Assembly (NCBI RefSeq): GCF_039529295.1
Contig: NZ_BAAAMN010000007.1
Coordinates: 29,060 to 93,059 of the forward strand
DNA length: 64,000 nt
Direction: 5' to 3'
Source of the DNA: Yaniella flava
Lineage (GTDB): Bacteria > Actinomycetota > Actinomycetes > Actinomycetales > Micrococcaceae
Positions 17,671 to 25,255 of the stretch are shown here, piece after piece (position 1 is the stretch's first letter; every line of letters starts with the position of its first letter). The position numbers were made by a program, and so were the translations under genes. Below the pieces are notes generated by a model. The model was not told the origin of the DNA. It was given only the letters and a program-made list of their open reading frames with translations, and did not search any database.

Positions 17671-18624
17671 GTGACACAGGGATACCCTCCACCACCGCCA
17701 CCTCAACCGCAATACAGCCCGATGCCTATGCCTGGCCCGTCGGTTCCAAAAGGCCTGGCGATCACCTCATTGGTCACTGGAATCCTCGGCTTGATCGTCA
17801 GTTGGCTGCCGATCGTCGGGCTCATCCTCGGCGCAGTCGCCGTCGTGACCGGCATTGTAGCGCTGCGAAAGATACAGCCCAAAGGCCTCAGTATAGCCGG
17901 GATCATCACCGGAGGACTGGGAATGTTGACGTCGATTGTGCTGGCTATTGCCGTCGGCTTCATGTTCAGCACCGAGGACAACGAACAAGCTGCCGACGCC
18001 GAGGTCACCTCATCACCGAGTGCAACACCCTCAGACGACACCGAGTCACCCAGCGCGCCTGGCACAGAGTCTGAAAGCGCGAGCCCGACCGAGACCGAAG
18101 AGCCGACGCCAGAGACCACTTCCCCGGCGGAGACCAGTGAAGCACCGACGCCTACGGCCACTTCAGAGGAGCCAACCGCCGAAGCTGACACGGGGAGCGT
18201 AAGCCAGCAGAATGCACTTGGATCAGCAGAAGACTATCTGCGGTACACGGCGTTCTCTCGCACCGGACTCATCGAGCAACTCGAGTTTGAAGGTTTCTCC
18301 AATGCCGACGCGACCTGGGCAGTCGATAACGTCACCGTCGATTGGGGCGAACAGGCTATCGAGTCGGCAGATACGTATCTTGCCTACACTGCATTCTCCC
18401 GAACAGGACTGATTGAGCAGTTAGAGTTCGAAGGTTTTTCAAATAGCGACGCCACCGCAGCGGTCGACAGCCTCACCGTTGACTGGAACGAACAAGCCGC
18501 CGCATCAGCGGAAACCTACCTCGACTTTTCGTCGTTTTCCCGCTCCGAACTCATTAATCAGCTGGTCTACGAGGGCTTCACCCAAGCCCAGGCAGAATAC
18601 GGGGTAAACCAGACAGGGCTCTAA
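17671..18624 (+). CDS. DUF4190 membrane anchor with three C-terminal Ltp repeats
   Basis: 317 residues. A Pro-rich start is followed by two membrane helices (DUF4190, about residues 29-92), a Ser/Thr/Glu/Pro-rich linker (about 105-170) and three tandem repeats of 46-48 residues beginning near 178. Each repeat contains YLxYTAFSRTGLIEQLEFEG followed by FSxxDAxxAVDxxxVDW, the host cell surface-exposed lipoprotein (Ltp) domain named from the superinfection-exclusion lipoprotein of phage TP-J34. The third repeat is the most diverged. Start GTG 17671 has GGAG 7 bases upstream. Expected location: membrane with the repeats outside. The exact role in bacteria that are not lysogens is not established. 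Confidence 0.85.
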   Translation: MTQGYPPPPPPQPQYSPMPMPGPSVPKGLAITSLVTGILGLIVSWLPIVGLILGAVAVVTGIVALRKIQPKGLSIAGIITGGLGMLTSIVLAIAVGFMFSTEDNEQAADAEVTSSPSATPSDDTESPSAPGTESESASPTETEEPTPETTSPAETSEAPTPTATSEEPTAEADTGSVSQQNALGSAEDYLRYTAFSRTGLIEQLEFEGFSNADATWAVDNVTVDWGEQAIESADTYLAYTAFSRTGLIEQLEFEGFSNSDATAAVDSLTVDWNEQAAASAETYLDFSSFSRSELINQLVYEGFTQAQAEYGVNQTGL

Positions 18625-18629
18625 CTGGC

Positions 18630-19793
18630 CTAGCCTTCCTCGGCATCGAGCCACTCGAGAATGCTCTGGCGGTCTTCGTTGAGTGTGGGCGGGGCTTTGT
18701 CGTACGCGACTTGACTACGTGAATAATCGATCGGGTGCTTGACGGTTGGAACCTTTTCTGCGCCGGTTAACTGAACTGGCGCGAGGCCGATTTCGTCGGC
18801 GAATTCCACACCTTGGGCAATTGAGAACACCTCGGAACACGGGATCCCGAGCTCACGGAATTCTTCGACCCACTCCGAGGCGGGGCGGTGCTGCAGATAC
18901 GTCTCGAGTGTAGCTCGGAGTTCATCGCGATGGGCATTGCGCGCCGGATTCGTGGCATAGCGTTCGTCATCGGCCAGCTCGGATGCGCCCAGCGCGGTGG
19001 TCAGTTGACGAAATTGCCGATCGTTTCCAACGCCGAGAATCAGCGGCTGGTCGGCTGCGGCAAAGGGACCATACGGCGCCAGCGACGGGTGATCATTGCC
19101 CATACGAGTCGGGACGACACCCCCGGCCACATAGGCCGAGGTTTGGTTGACCAACCCAGACAACGCCGAAGACATCAGATTCACCGCGATGTGTTGGCCT
19201 TTTCCGCTGCGCTGACGCTCCTGGAGTGCGCCGAGAATGCCAACCGTGGCGTGCAGACCGGTGACGACGTCGAAGATCGCGACTCCGGCCTTTTGGCCAG
19301 ATGATTCTGGCTCACCGGTGATATCCATGAGCCCCGAAGCGGCCTGCGCCAGCAGATCGTAACCCGGCAGATGTGCCCCACCAGTGGTGCCGAAACCGGT
19401 GATCGATGCATGCACGAGCTCCGGGTATCGCTCGGCCACGGCCTCGGGATCCATCCCGAATTTGGCCAGCCCACCCGGCTTCCAGTTTTCGATGAACACG
19501 TCCGCTTTGGCAAGCAGCTTGTGCGCGGTGTCGAGGTCGTCATCGTCGCGCAAATCCAATGCAATGGCATGTTTATTGCGGTTGACCGACAAGAAATAGG
19601 TGGCCATATCCTCACGCACCGGCGGCTGCCACGCACGCGTATCGTCACCGGTTGGCGACTCAACCTTGATGACGGTGGCACCCATATCGGCGAGCATCAT
19701 CGTGGCGTACGGTCCGGCGAGTACGCGCGAAAAATCGGCGACGACGATACCGTCGAGGACTCCGGGCGTGGTGTGGGGCGCAGCTGTAATCAT
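18630..19793 (-). CDS. CaiB/BaiF family CoA-transferase
   Basis: A 387-residue class III CoA-transferase: the start LDGIVVADFSRVLAGPYATM, GATVIKVESPTGDDTR, NRNKHAIALDLR, the active-site Asp region GYDLLAQAASGLMDITG, and GQHIAVNLMSSAL are all family landmarks. It moves CoA between a donor thioester and a free acid. It is divergent from a glutaryl-CoA dehydrogenase-like gene; homologues beside that enzyme act as succinyl-CoA:glutarate CoA-transferases, so glutarate is the inferred acceptor. Start ATG 19793 begins the conserved part. The ribosome site is weak. Confidence 0.9.
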   Translation of the reverse strand: MITAAPHTTPGVLDGIVVADFSRVLAGPYATMMLADMGATVIKVESPTGDDTRAWQPPVREDMATYFLSVNRNKHAIALDLRDDDDLDTAHKLLAKADVFIENWKPGGLAKFGMDPEAVAERYPELVHASITGFGTTGGAHLPGYDLLAQAASGLMDITGEPESSGQKAGVAIFDVVTGLHATVGILGALQERQRSGKGQHIAVNLMSSALSGLVNQTSAYVAGGVVPTRMGNDHPSLAPYGPFAAADQPLILGVGNDRQFRQLTTALGASELADDERYATNPARNAHRDELRATLETYLQHRPASEWVEEFRELGIPCSEVFSIAQGVEFADEIGLAPVQLTGAEKVPTVKHPIDYSRSQVAYDKAPPTLNEDRQSILEWLDAEEG

Positions 19794-19974
19794 GGTTTCT
19801 ATGCTCAACCGCTCGACCCTCGCATTGCAAGATCGATGCGACAACAGCATTGATTGCGCACGTTCTGTGCAATGATGCGGTTCCTTGTTGCCCGCACCCA
19901 CCCGGTTCGCTACCGTGAAGAGCATCACGAAAATACCACGCAGGCCGTCACACGGTCAGACCTACGGAGCATTC

Positions 19975-21192
19975 ATGTCGACAACAGATCTCTTCAATAT
20001 CGCCTCGATGTTCACCGAGCAGGAGCTGCAAGTTCGCGATACCGTTGCGGAATTCGTGGACCGGCGCGTGCGCCCCAATATTGCCCGGTGGTACGACGAC
20101 GCGCACTTGCCTACCGAGCTGATCCCAGAAATGGCCGAGCTTGGTCTCTTCGGCATGCATATTGAAGGCTACGGTTGTGGCGGACGCTCCGCTGTCGAAT
20201 ATGGCATCGCCATGCATGAGATGGAAGCCGGCGATTCGGGTCTGCGTACCGTGATCTCAGTGCAGGGCTCGCTGGCCATGACCGCCATCGCCAAAAACGG
20301 GTCCGAAGAACAGAAGCAGACCTGGCTGCCAAAGATAGCCGCCGGTGAAGTCATCGGTGCGTTTGGGCTGACCGAACCAACTGCGGGTTCTGATCCGTCA
20401 GCAATGACAACGCACGCCAAGCTCGTCGATGGTCAATGGGTACTCAATGGCGCCAAGCGGTGGATCGGCCTGGCGACCATTGCCAACATCACCATCATTT
20501 GGGCCAAGGTCTCGGTTGCTGATGCCAAGGCCGCCGGTGTGCATCCAGACGGCGATACCCGCCCCGATGACGCGATGGTCGTGCGCGGTTTCATCGTGCC
20601 AACCGATACACCAGGCTTTTCTGCCGAAGCCATCGAACAGAAACTTTCGATGCGCGCATCCCTACAGTGCGACATCTCGCTCGAGAATGTAGAGCTCCCA
20701 GTGGATACGATCCTGCCGCATAACCCTGGTTTGCGTGGACCATTCGCCTGCTTGAATGAGGCGCGCTATGGCATCGCCTGGGGCGCGTTGGGTGCGGCTC
20801 GTGATTCGATTGAATCCGCCCTGGATTACGCTTCAACCCGCATGCAGTTCGGCAAGCCGCTGACCGCCTACCAACTGACCCAGAAGAAACTTGCCGATAT
20901 GACCATCGCACTGAATAAGGGCCAACTCATGGCGCTGCAGTTGGGTCGAGCCAACGATGCCGGCACGATGGATCTGCACCACATCTCGATGGCGAAACTC
21001 GATAACGTACGGGTGTCTATTGAGATTGCTCGCGAGTGCCGCACCATCCTGGGAGGCAACGGCATCACCGCCGAGTACTCACCGCTGCGCCATGCAAACA
21101 ACCTTGAATCGGTACGCACCTACGAGGGCACCGACGAAGTGCACACCCTGATCGTCGGCCAGAAACTCACCGGCGAAGCAGCGTTCAGCTAA
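19975..21192 (+). CDS. Acyl-CoA dehydrogenase, glutaryl-CoA dehydrogenase type
   Basis: A 405-residue flavoprotein with the GCDH-like sequences AFGLTEPTAGSDPSAMTT, RWIGLATIANITIIWAKV, DISLENVELPVDTILP, GAARDSIESALDYASTRMQFGKPL and the catalytic-Glu region RTYEGTDEVHTLIVGQKLTG. Glutaryl-CoA dehydrogenases oxidise and decarboxylate glutaryl-CoA to crotonyl-CoA and pass electrons to ETF. GGAG lies 5-6 bases before ATG 19975. Together with the divergent CoA-transferase this makes a two-step glutarate route; ETF is encoded near 49-50 kb. Confidence 0.9.
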   Translation: MSTTDLFNIASMFTEQELQVRDTVAEFVDRRVRPNIARWYDDAHLPTELIPEMAELGLFGMHIEGYGCGGRSAVEYGIAMHEMEAGDSGLRTVISVQGSLAMTAIAKNGSEEQKQTWLPKIAAGEVIGAFGLTEPTAGSDPSAMTTHAKLVDGQWVLNGAKRWIGLATIANITIIWAKVSVADAKAAGVHPDGDTRPDDAMVVRGFIVPTDTPGFSAEAIEQKLSMRASLQCDISLENVELPVDTILPHNPGLRGPFACLNEARYGIAWGALGAARDSIESALDYASTRMQFGKPLTAYQLTQKKLADMTIALNKGQLMALQLGRANDAGTMDLHHISMAKLDNVRVSIEIARECRTILGGNGITAEYSPLRHANNLESVRTYEGTDEVHTLIVGQKLTGEAAFS

Positions 21193-21215
21193 CCTCAGGG
21201 GCAGAAAGAACGAAC

Positions 21216-21551
21216 ATGACATTGCAACGGTCGGTCTATGGGATTCAAATCGATGAGCACACGCGCTGTGCGCACTATCATCAGCCCTTCGACGTCATCG
21301 CCATAAAACACTACTGTTGCCATGTCCACTATTCGTGCCACGCCTGCCACGAGGCCCTCGCTGACCATCCTGCAGAGGTTTGGCCAACCGACCACTTCCA
21401 TGAACCAGCGGTCTTATGTGGCATGTGCGGCCTGGAATTGAGCGTCACCGACTATTTGTCCACCGGCTCGTGTCCGGGTTGTCAGACGGATTTCAACCCA
21501 GGCTGCAAAGCCCACGCGAATCTGTATTTTGCACCTGGTCAGTACGCGTAG
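21216..21551 (+). CDS. CHY zinc-finger protein
   Basis: A 111-residue protein with the CHY-finger arrangement: TRCAHYHQPFDVIAIKHYCC, HYSCHACHEALADH, AVLCGMCGLEL, CPGCQTDFNPGCKAHANLYF. The nine or so Cys and the His residues should bind three zinc ions. Bacterial members are small and uncharacterised. It follows the acyl-CoA dehydrogenase by 23 bp and may be its operon partner. Its end overlaps a convergent gene by 13 bp. Confidence 0.9.
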   Translation: MTLQRSVYGIQIDEHTRCAHYHQPFDVIAIKHYCCHVHYSCHACHEALADHPAEVWPTDHFHEPAVLCGMCGLELSVTDYLSTGSCPGCQTDFNPGCKAHANLYFAPGQYA

Positions 21552-21877
21552 TTAGTGGAGTAGCTATTGGAGAGCTCATTAAAAATTGAGACCCCAGCCG
21601 TCGCCAGCACAATGGCCACGATAATCGCAAGAACAAAACTGACGAGCATCCAGATGAGTGTGGCGCGGGCAAAGTTCCGTTTCGCAAGCGAGTTGCTTCC
21701 ACCAAAGGCAAGCACGAGCAAATAAATGATGTTCACCAGCGGAATGAACATCAAAAACGTGGTCAGCACCCAACTGCCCAGGCCATCCGTCGCTTCCTGT
21801 TGGGGAGCATAACCGCCATGCTGTTGTGGCAGGTTGCTTGGCGGTAGGTGCTGTTGTTGATACTGCGGGTAACTCAT
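21539..21877 (-). CDS. Small membrane protein with Gln/Pro-rich N-terminus
   Basis: 112 residues: a Gln/Pro/Tyr-rich cytoplasmic start (MSYPQYQQQHLPPSNLPQQH), then two membrane helices (about VLTTFLMFIPLVNIIYLLVLAF and ATLIWMLVSFVLAIIVAIVLAT). The layout resembles small proteins with a DUF4190/DUF805-like membrane region, but I cannot name the family. ATG 21877 has AGGAG 8 bases upstream. Monocistronic and convergent with the CHY-finger gene. Confidence 0.7.
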   Translation of the reverse strand: MSYPQYQQQHLPPSNLPQQHGGYAPQQEATDGLGSWVLTTFLMFIPLVNIIYLLVLAFGGSNSLAKRNFARATLIWMLVSFVLAIIVAIVLATAGVSIFNELSNSYSTNYAY

Positions 21878-21934
21878 GGTGTTCACTCCTGTGGTGGCAC
21901 TGTTCGGGGCCGTGATATTATTGTGGCACGCGTT

Positions 21935-22702
21935 TTACGCCCAGCCAAGATCATGGAGTGCGGCGTCATCAATCCCGTAGTAATGCCCGATCTCGTGCAC
22001 CAGCGTGACGTGGACTTCATGACGCACTTGCGCTACATCATCACAAATAGCGAGTATAGGCTCACGGAAGACCACAATCGCGTCAGGCAACTGCGCGTAA
22101 CCATAATCCGCCCGATCGAATCGATCATGTCCCTCATACGTCCCGAGCACGTTCAATGAGCCATCAGCCGGACGATCTTCCACCGCAAAGACGACATTGT
22201 CGAGACTGTCGACGAGCCTTTTCGGAAGGGATTCAAGCTCTTGACTCACCAACTGTTCAAACTCTGTGAGTGTCATCTCGACGCCCTCCGGCTGCTCCAA
22301 AGAGCCCAAGATCGTCGCGCTCAACGGTGCCAGTGTCGTACCGGAGGGTAGCCCGACGTCGTGAGCGTCGACCCAGATGAGTTGAGCTATCTCGGCTTGG
22401 GCAGCGACCGAAACCCCTGCGGGCAGCGCTGCCGCATACACCTGGGAGAGCAGCTGTGTACCGGGCTCGTTGGCTGCCGGCGTCGTGAAATCGCCCAGAT
22501 GTTCTAGCGTCTGCGGATCTAAGCTGAGCCCGAGCTCCTCATACACTTCGCGGATGGCAGTGGTCGGCCCCTCCTCGGAAGGCTCGGGTTTACCACCGGG
22601 AAACATGAAGGCGTCCGTATGATGCTTCCGGACCAGAGCAATCCGGCCGTCATCGCGCATCAGGACGACGGCGGCGACGCTAATGGACGGGTTGTGGTGC
22701 AC
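21935..22702 (-). CDS. Nudix hydrolase fused to a zincin-like metallopeptidase domain
   Basis: 255 residues in one uninterrupted frame. Residues 1-145 are a Nudix domain: the box GGKPEPSEEGPTTAIREVYE-ELGL fits Gx5Ex7REUXEExGU. Residues 155-255 match the small minimal-metalloprotease family (Zincin_1/DUF1025) usually found as separate proteins of about 115 residues: LPKRLVDSLDNVVFAVEDRP, then VTLVHEIGHYYGIDDAALHDLGWA with the HExxH zinc site and C-terminal GW. An internal ATG before the second domain (the Met of VEMTLTEFEQLV) could allow separate translation. The gene starts 23 bp inside the popT-like gene, so the two are co-transcribed. Confidence 0.85.
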   Translation of the reverse strand: MHHNPSISVAAVVLMRDDGRIALVRKHHTDAFMFPGGKPEPSEEGPTTAIREVYEELGLSLDPQTLEHLGDFTTPAANEPGTQLLSQVYAAALPAGVSVAAQAEIAQLIWVDAHDVGLPSGTTLAPLSATILGSLEQPEGVEMTLTEFEQLVSQELESLPKRLVDSLDNVVFAVEDRPADGSLNVLGTYEGHDRFDRADYGYAQLPDAIVVFREPILAICDDVAQVRHEVHVTLVHEIGHYYGIDDAALHDLGWA

Positions 22703-23609
22703 GACGACTCATCTTTCGATCGGCTAATACCATCACGACCACGACGATGGCACCGACGAGGCCGAGCACAATGTTGAGCCCGAGGCCATCACCGATGGGC
22801 AATAATGCGCCATCCTCGGTCTGGTACGGCCACAGGGCACGCAACGCGCCAACCATCACACCGGACAGGACGATCAGCGTGGTCGCGTGATGGTGTTCAA
22901 GTAACCATTTCAGGATTTGTACGATCACGATCAGCCCGAGCACCATCCCGGCGGCGAACACGGCGAGATACCCAAAATCGAGTGACTCAACAGCACCTAG
23001 TGTCGGTTCATAGAGTCCGACGGTGAGTAGAATAAGCGAACCCGACAAGCCAGGGAGCACCAGCGCGGAGACAGCGATGGCTGCGGCTGGCAAGATCACA
23101 TACCAGTGTGGTTCTAATGCTTGCGTGGCCGGAAGCGAGAGCACGGCAAATGCGACGACGCCGCCGACAACGAAGAAGACCGCATGGCGCCACCCCAACT
23201 TTTTGCGGCGGTATTGCACATCGTCACGAACCATGAGTAGCGGAACCATGACAGAGGCTGCAACCATGCCAAAGAACAGCGAACGCATGCGCTCGGGGTA
23301 GGTTTCGACCAGATGCACCACGGGGCCGGCAACGGTAAAGACCGCGACCACCATGCCGATGCCCAACGGGATGAGCAGCCGCCAGGAAATGTTCTGCCAG
23401 TACTGGCGCGCGTTGTCACGACGTCCACGAACCAGAGATAGGCTCCAGCGGATCAATGCGGAGGCCGATTCGATGAGCTGCTGGTAGATACCAACAACCA
23501 GGGCCACCGTGCCACCGGAAATACCGGGGATGGTCTCGACGATGCCGATCAGTGCGCCGCGGATCAGGTTGCCGATTAGCGACGTTTTGCGTTGGGAAGT
23601 TTGGCTCAT
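22680..23609 (-). CDS. DUF368 (PopT-like) polyprenyl-phosphate transporter
   Basis: 309 residues with about eight membrane segments and the family hallmark near the N-terminus, RGALIGIVETIPGISGGTVALVVGIY, repeated in weaker form as VLPGLSGSLILLTVGLYEP. DUF368 proteins (PopT) were shown to recycle undecaprenyl phosphate across the membrane for cell-wall synthesis. Start ATG 23609 is preceded by a GA-rich site. It is the first gene of an operon with the Nudix-metallopeptidase fusion. Length is normal for the family. Confidence 0.9.
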   Translation of the reverse strand: MSQTSQRKTSLIGNLIRGALIGIVETIPGISGGTVALVVGIYQQLIESASALIRWSLSLVRGRRDNARQYWQNISWRLLIPLGIGMVVAVFTVAGPVVHLVETYPERMRSLFFGMVAASVMVPLLMVRDDVQYRRKKLGWRHAVFFVVGGVVAFAVLSLPATQALEPHWYVILPAAAIAVSALVLPGLSGSLILLTVGLYEPTLGAVESLDFGYLAVFAAGMVLGLIVIVQILKWLLEHHHATTLIVLSGVMVGALRALWPYQTEDGALLPIGDGLGLNIVLGLVGAIVVVVMVLADRKMSRRAPQPVH

Positions 23610-23697
23610 CTACTCTCAATCTTTCAATCGGACATAGATTAGTGTAGCTGCCTGAAAACTTCCTCCACTACGCGCGGTATAGCTCGGGTGTTCTCGC

Positions 23698-24501
23698 CTA
23701 AAACTCCTCGTGCACCGCGGGGTCCTGATAGATTCGGCCACGTTCCAGACTATCAACGGCAGCAATATCGTCCGCGTCGAGTTCGACGTCGAACAGGAGA
23801 TTCGCGCGCTGGCGTTCAGGGTTCGACGACGCTGGCAGCGGCATGGAGCCGTGGTGGATGTGCCAAGCGAGCACTACTTCCACCGGAGTTGACGAGTGCT
23901 TCTCAGCAACCCGTGTCAGCACAGGGTCATCAGTCATGTCCGATGTGCGTCCCAGCGGTGACCACGCCTGGGTGACAATGCCGTGGTCGTCATGGAAGGC
24001 CCGTAGCTCTGCTTGCCCGAAGTACGGGTGCATTTCCACCTGGTTGATGGCGGGCATCTCACCGGTTTCATCAGCCAAGCGTTGTAAGTGTTCGGGTAAG
24101 AAGTTCGAGACACCGATGGTCCGGATCAGTCCGGCGTCACGCATTTCAATCATCGCACGCCAGGTATCGACATATTTGTGCTGTCTTGGCAACGGCCAGT
24201 GGATCAGGGCGTTATCGACGAACGGTAGTCGCAAATCATTCAGCGAGCGAATGATGGACGTTTTGGCTTCGTGGTAGCCGTGGAAGCGGCCGGGAATCTT
24301 GGTAGTGACGGTTATCTCGTCACGCGGCACATCACTTTGAGCAATGGCTTGACCGACTTGCACTTCATTTTCATACCGTAGCGCCGTGTCGAGCGTGCGA
24401 TACCCGATTTCCAGTGCAGATAATGCTGCGGTGCGGTAAATATCTGGGTTGTCTCGGCCAGCTTGAACGAGTGTTCCGAATCCAATGAGTTCTGATCGCA
24501 T
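23698..24501 (-). CDS. Aldo/keto reductase
   Basis: 267 residues, an (alpha/beta)8 AKR5-like reductase. The tetrad can be placed as Asp and Tyr in YRTLDTALRYENE, Lys in VTTKIPG and His in NALIHWPLP. Also visible are IRTIGVSNFLPEHLQRL, NQVEMHPYF and GIVTQAWSPLGR, all family signatures. NADPH-dependent reduction of aldehydes or ketones; substrate not predictable. Start ATG 24501 lies 6 bases after a TAGACT box, suggesting a leaderless message, and the gene is divergent from the ECF sigma factor. Confidence 0.92.
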   Translation of the reverse strand: MRSELIGFGTLVQAGRDNPDIYRTAALSALEIGYRTLDTALRYENEVQVGQAIAQSDVPRDEITVTTKIPGRFHGYHEAKTSIIRSLNDLRLPFVDNALIHWPLPRQHKYVDTWRAMIEMRDAGLIRTIGVSNFLPEHLQRLADETGEMPAINQVEMHPYFGQAELRAFHDDHGIVTQAWSPLGRTSDMTDDPVLTRVAEKHSSTPVEVVLAWHIHHGSMPLPASSNPERQRANLLFDVELDADDIAAVDSLERGRIYQDPAVHEEF

Positions 24502-24507
24502 GCCCCC

Positions 24508-24513
24508 AGTCTA
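24508..24513 (-). promoter_or_regulatory. -10 box TAGACT placed for leaderless transcription
   Basis: On the minus strand TAGACT ends 6 bases before ATG 24501. Confidence 0.55.
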
Positions 24514-24579
24514 GACATGATGCGACCGTATGGCACTGACACGATGGACATAAGAATACACATCAGCGATGTGACACCA

Positions 24580-24585
24580 TAGACT
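24580..24585 (+). promoter_or_regulatory. -10 box TAGACT placed for leaderless transcription
   Basis: TAGACT is followed by 7 bases and ATG 24593, which decides that start over the GTG at 24587. Confidence 0.5.
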
Positions 24586-24592
24586 CGTGGAT

Positions 24593-25255
24593 ATGAGGGG
24601 ATCCAACGACCATCTGCCAACGGATGTAGCGGACTCGCTCATGACGTTAAACCACGCGCTGCATAAGGCCGACTATACGTCCGCTCGCAGAGCAGTGAAC
24701 CCGCTGACCAATTCTTCTCATCTGGATGAGGCACTGGCCCTGCTTGCTGAACATGCCACGTCCGAACCGCAAGCCGTCGAACTGTTCTTGGAAGTCTTGG
24801 ACGGTTCCGGCACGGTCCGCCGCTTCGCCGGAGCCGCACTCTTGGACCATACAGCGGTGGATGATGTGAGTCAGGATGCGCTCATTTCTATTGCCGACTC
24901 GGTTCATACCTACGACGGCCGCAGCAAAGTCACCACGTGGGTGCACAGTATTGTGCGACGGCGCGTGGTGGATCATCTGCGTCGACAACGCGCGACTGTT
25001 CCACTCGATGACGGCGATATCTCCCCGGCCGCGCACATGAGTTCCGTCATTGCGACTCGTGCCACCGTACGCGACGCGCTGGATGCCCTCCCTGAGCTCT
25101 ATCGAATACCCGTCATCCTGCGTGATATCGAAGGCGAACCCTATGCCGATATCGCCGAACGTTTGAACCGGGCTGAAGGTACCGTGAAAGCCCAAATCAG
25201 CCGGGGCCGCGCGATGGTGGCCGCCCGGTTGCGTCATCAGGACGGTGCAGCATGA
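24593..25255 (+). CDS. ECF-type RNA polymerase sigma factor
   Basis: 220 residues. Region 2 spans about residues 50-130 (AVDDVSQDALISIADSVHTY, then TWVHSIVRRRVVDHLRRQRA, the usual 2.4 region) and region 4 about 155-215 (ALDALPELYRIPVILRDIEG, YADIAERLNRAEGTVKAQIS, RGRAMV). An N-terminal extension of about 45 residues precedes region 2 and lacks recognisable domains. There is no anti-sigma gene; instead the stop codon overlaps the start of a Ser/Thr kinase gene (ATGA at 25252), implying coupled synthesis and phospho-control, as known for other ECF-kinase pairs. The target regulon is unknown. Confidence 0.9.
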   Translation: MRGSNDHLPTDVADSLMTLNHALHKADYTSARRAVNPLTNSSHLDEALALLAEHATSEPQAVELFLEVLDGSGTVRRFAGAALLDHTAVDDVSQDALISIADSVHTYDGRSKVTTWVHSIVRRRVVDHLRRQRATVPLDDGDISPAAHMSSVIATRATVRDALDALPELYRIPVILRDIEGEPYADIAERLNRAEGTVKAQISRGRAMVAARLRHQDGAA

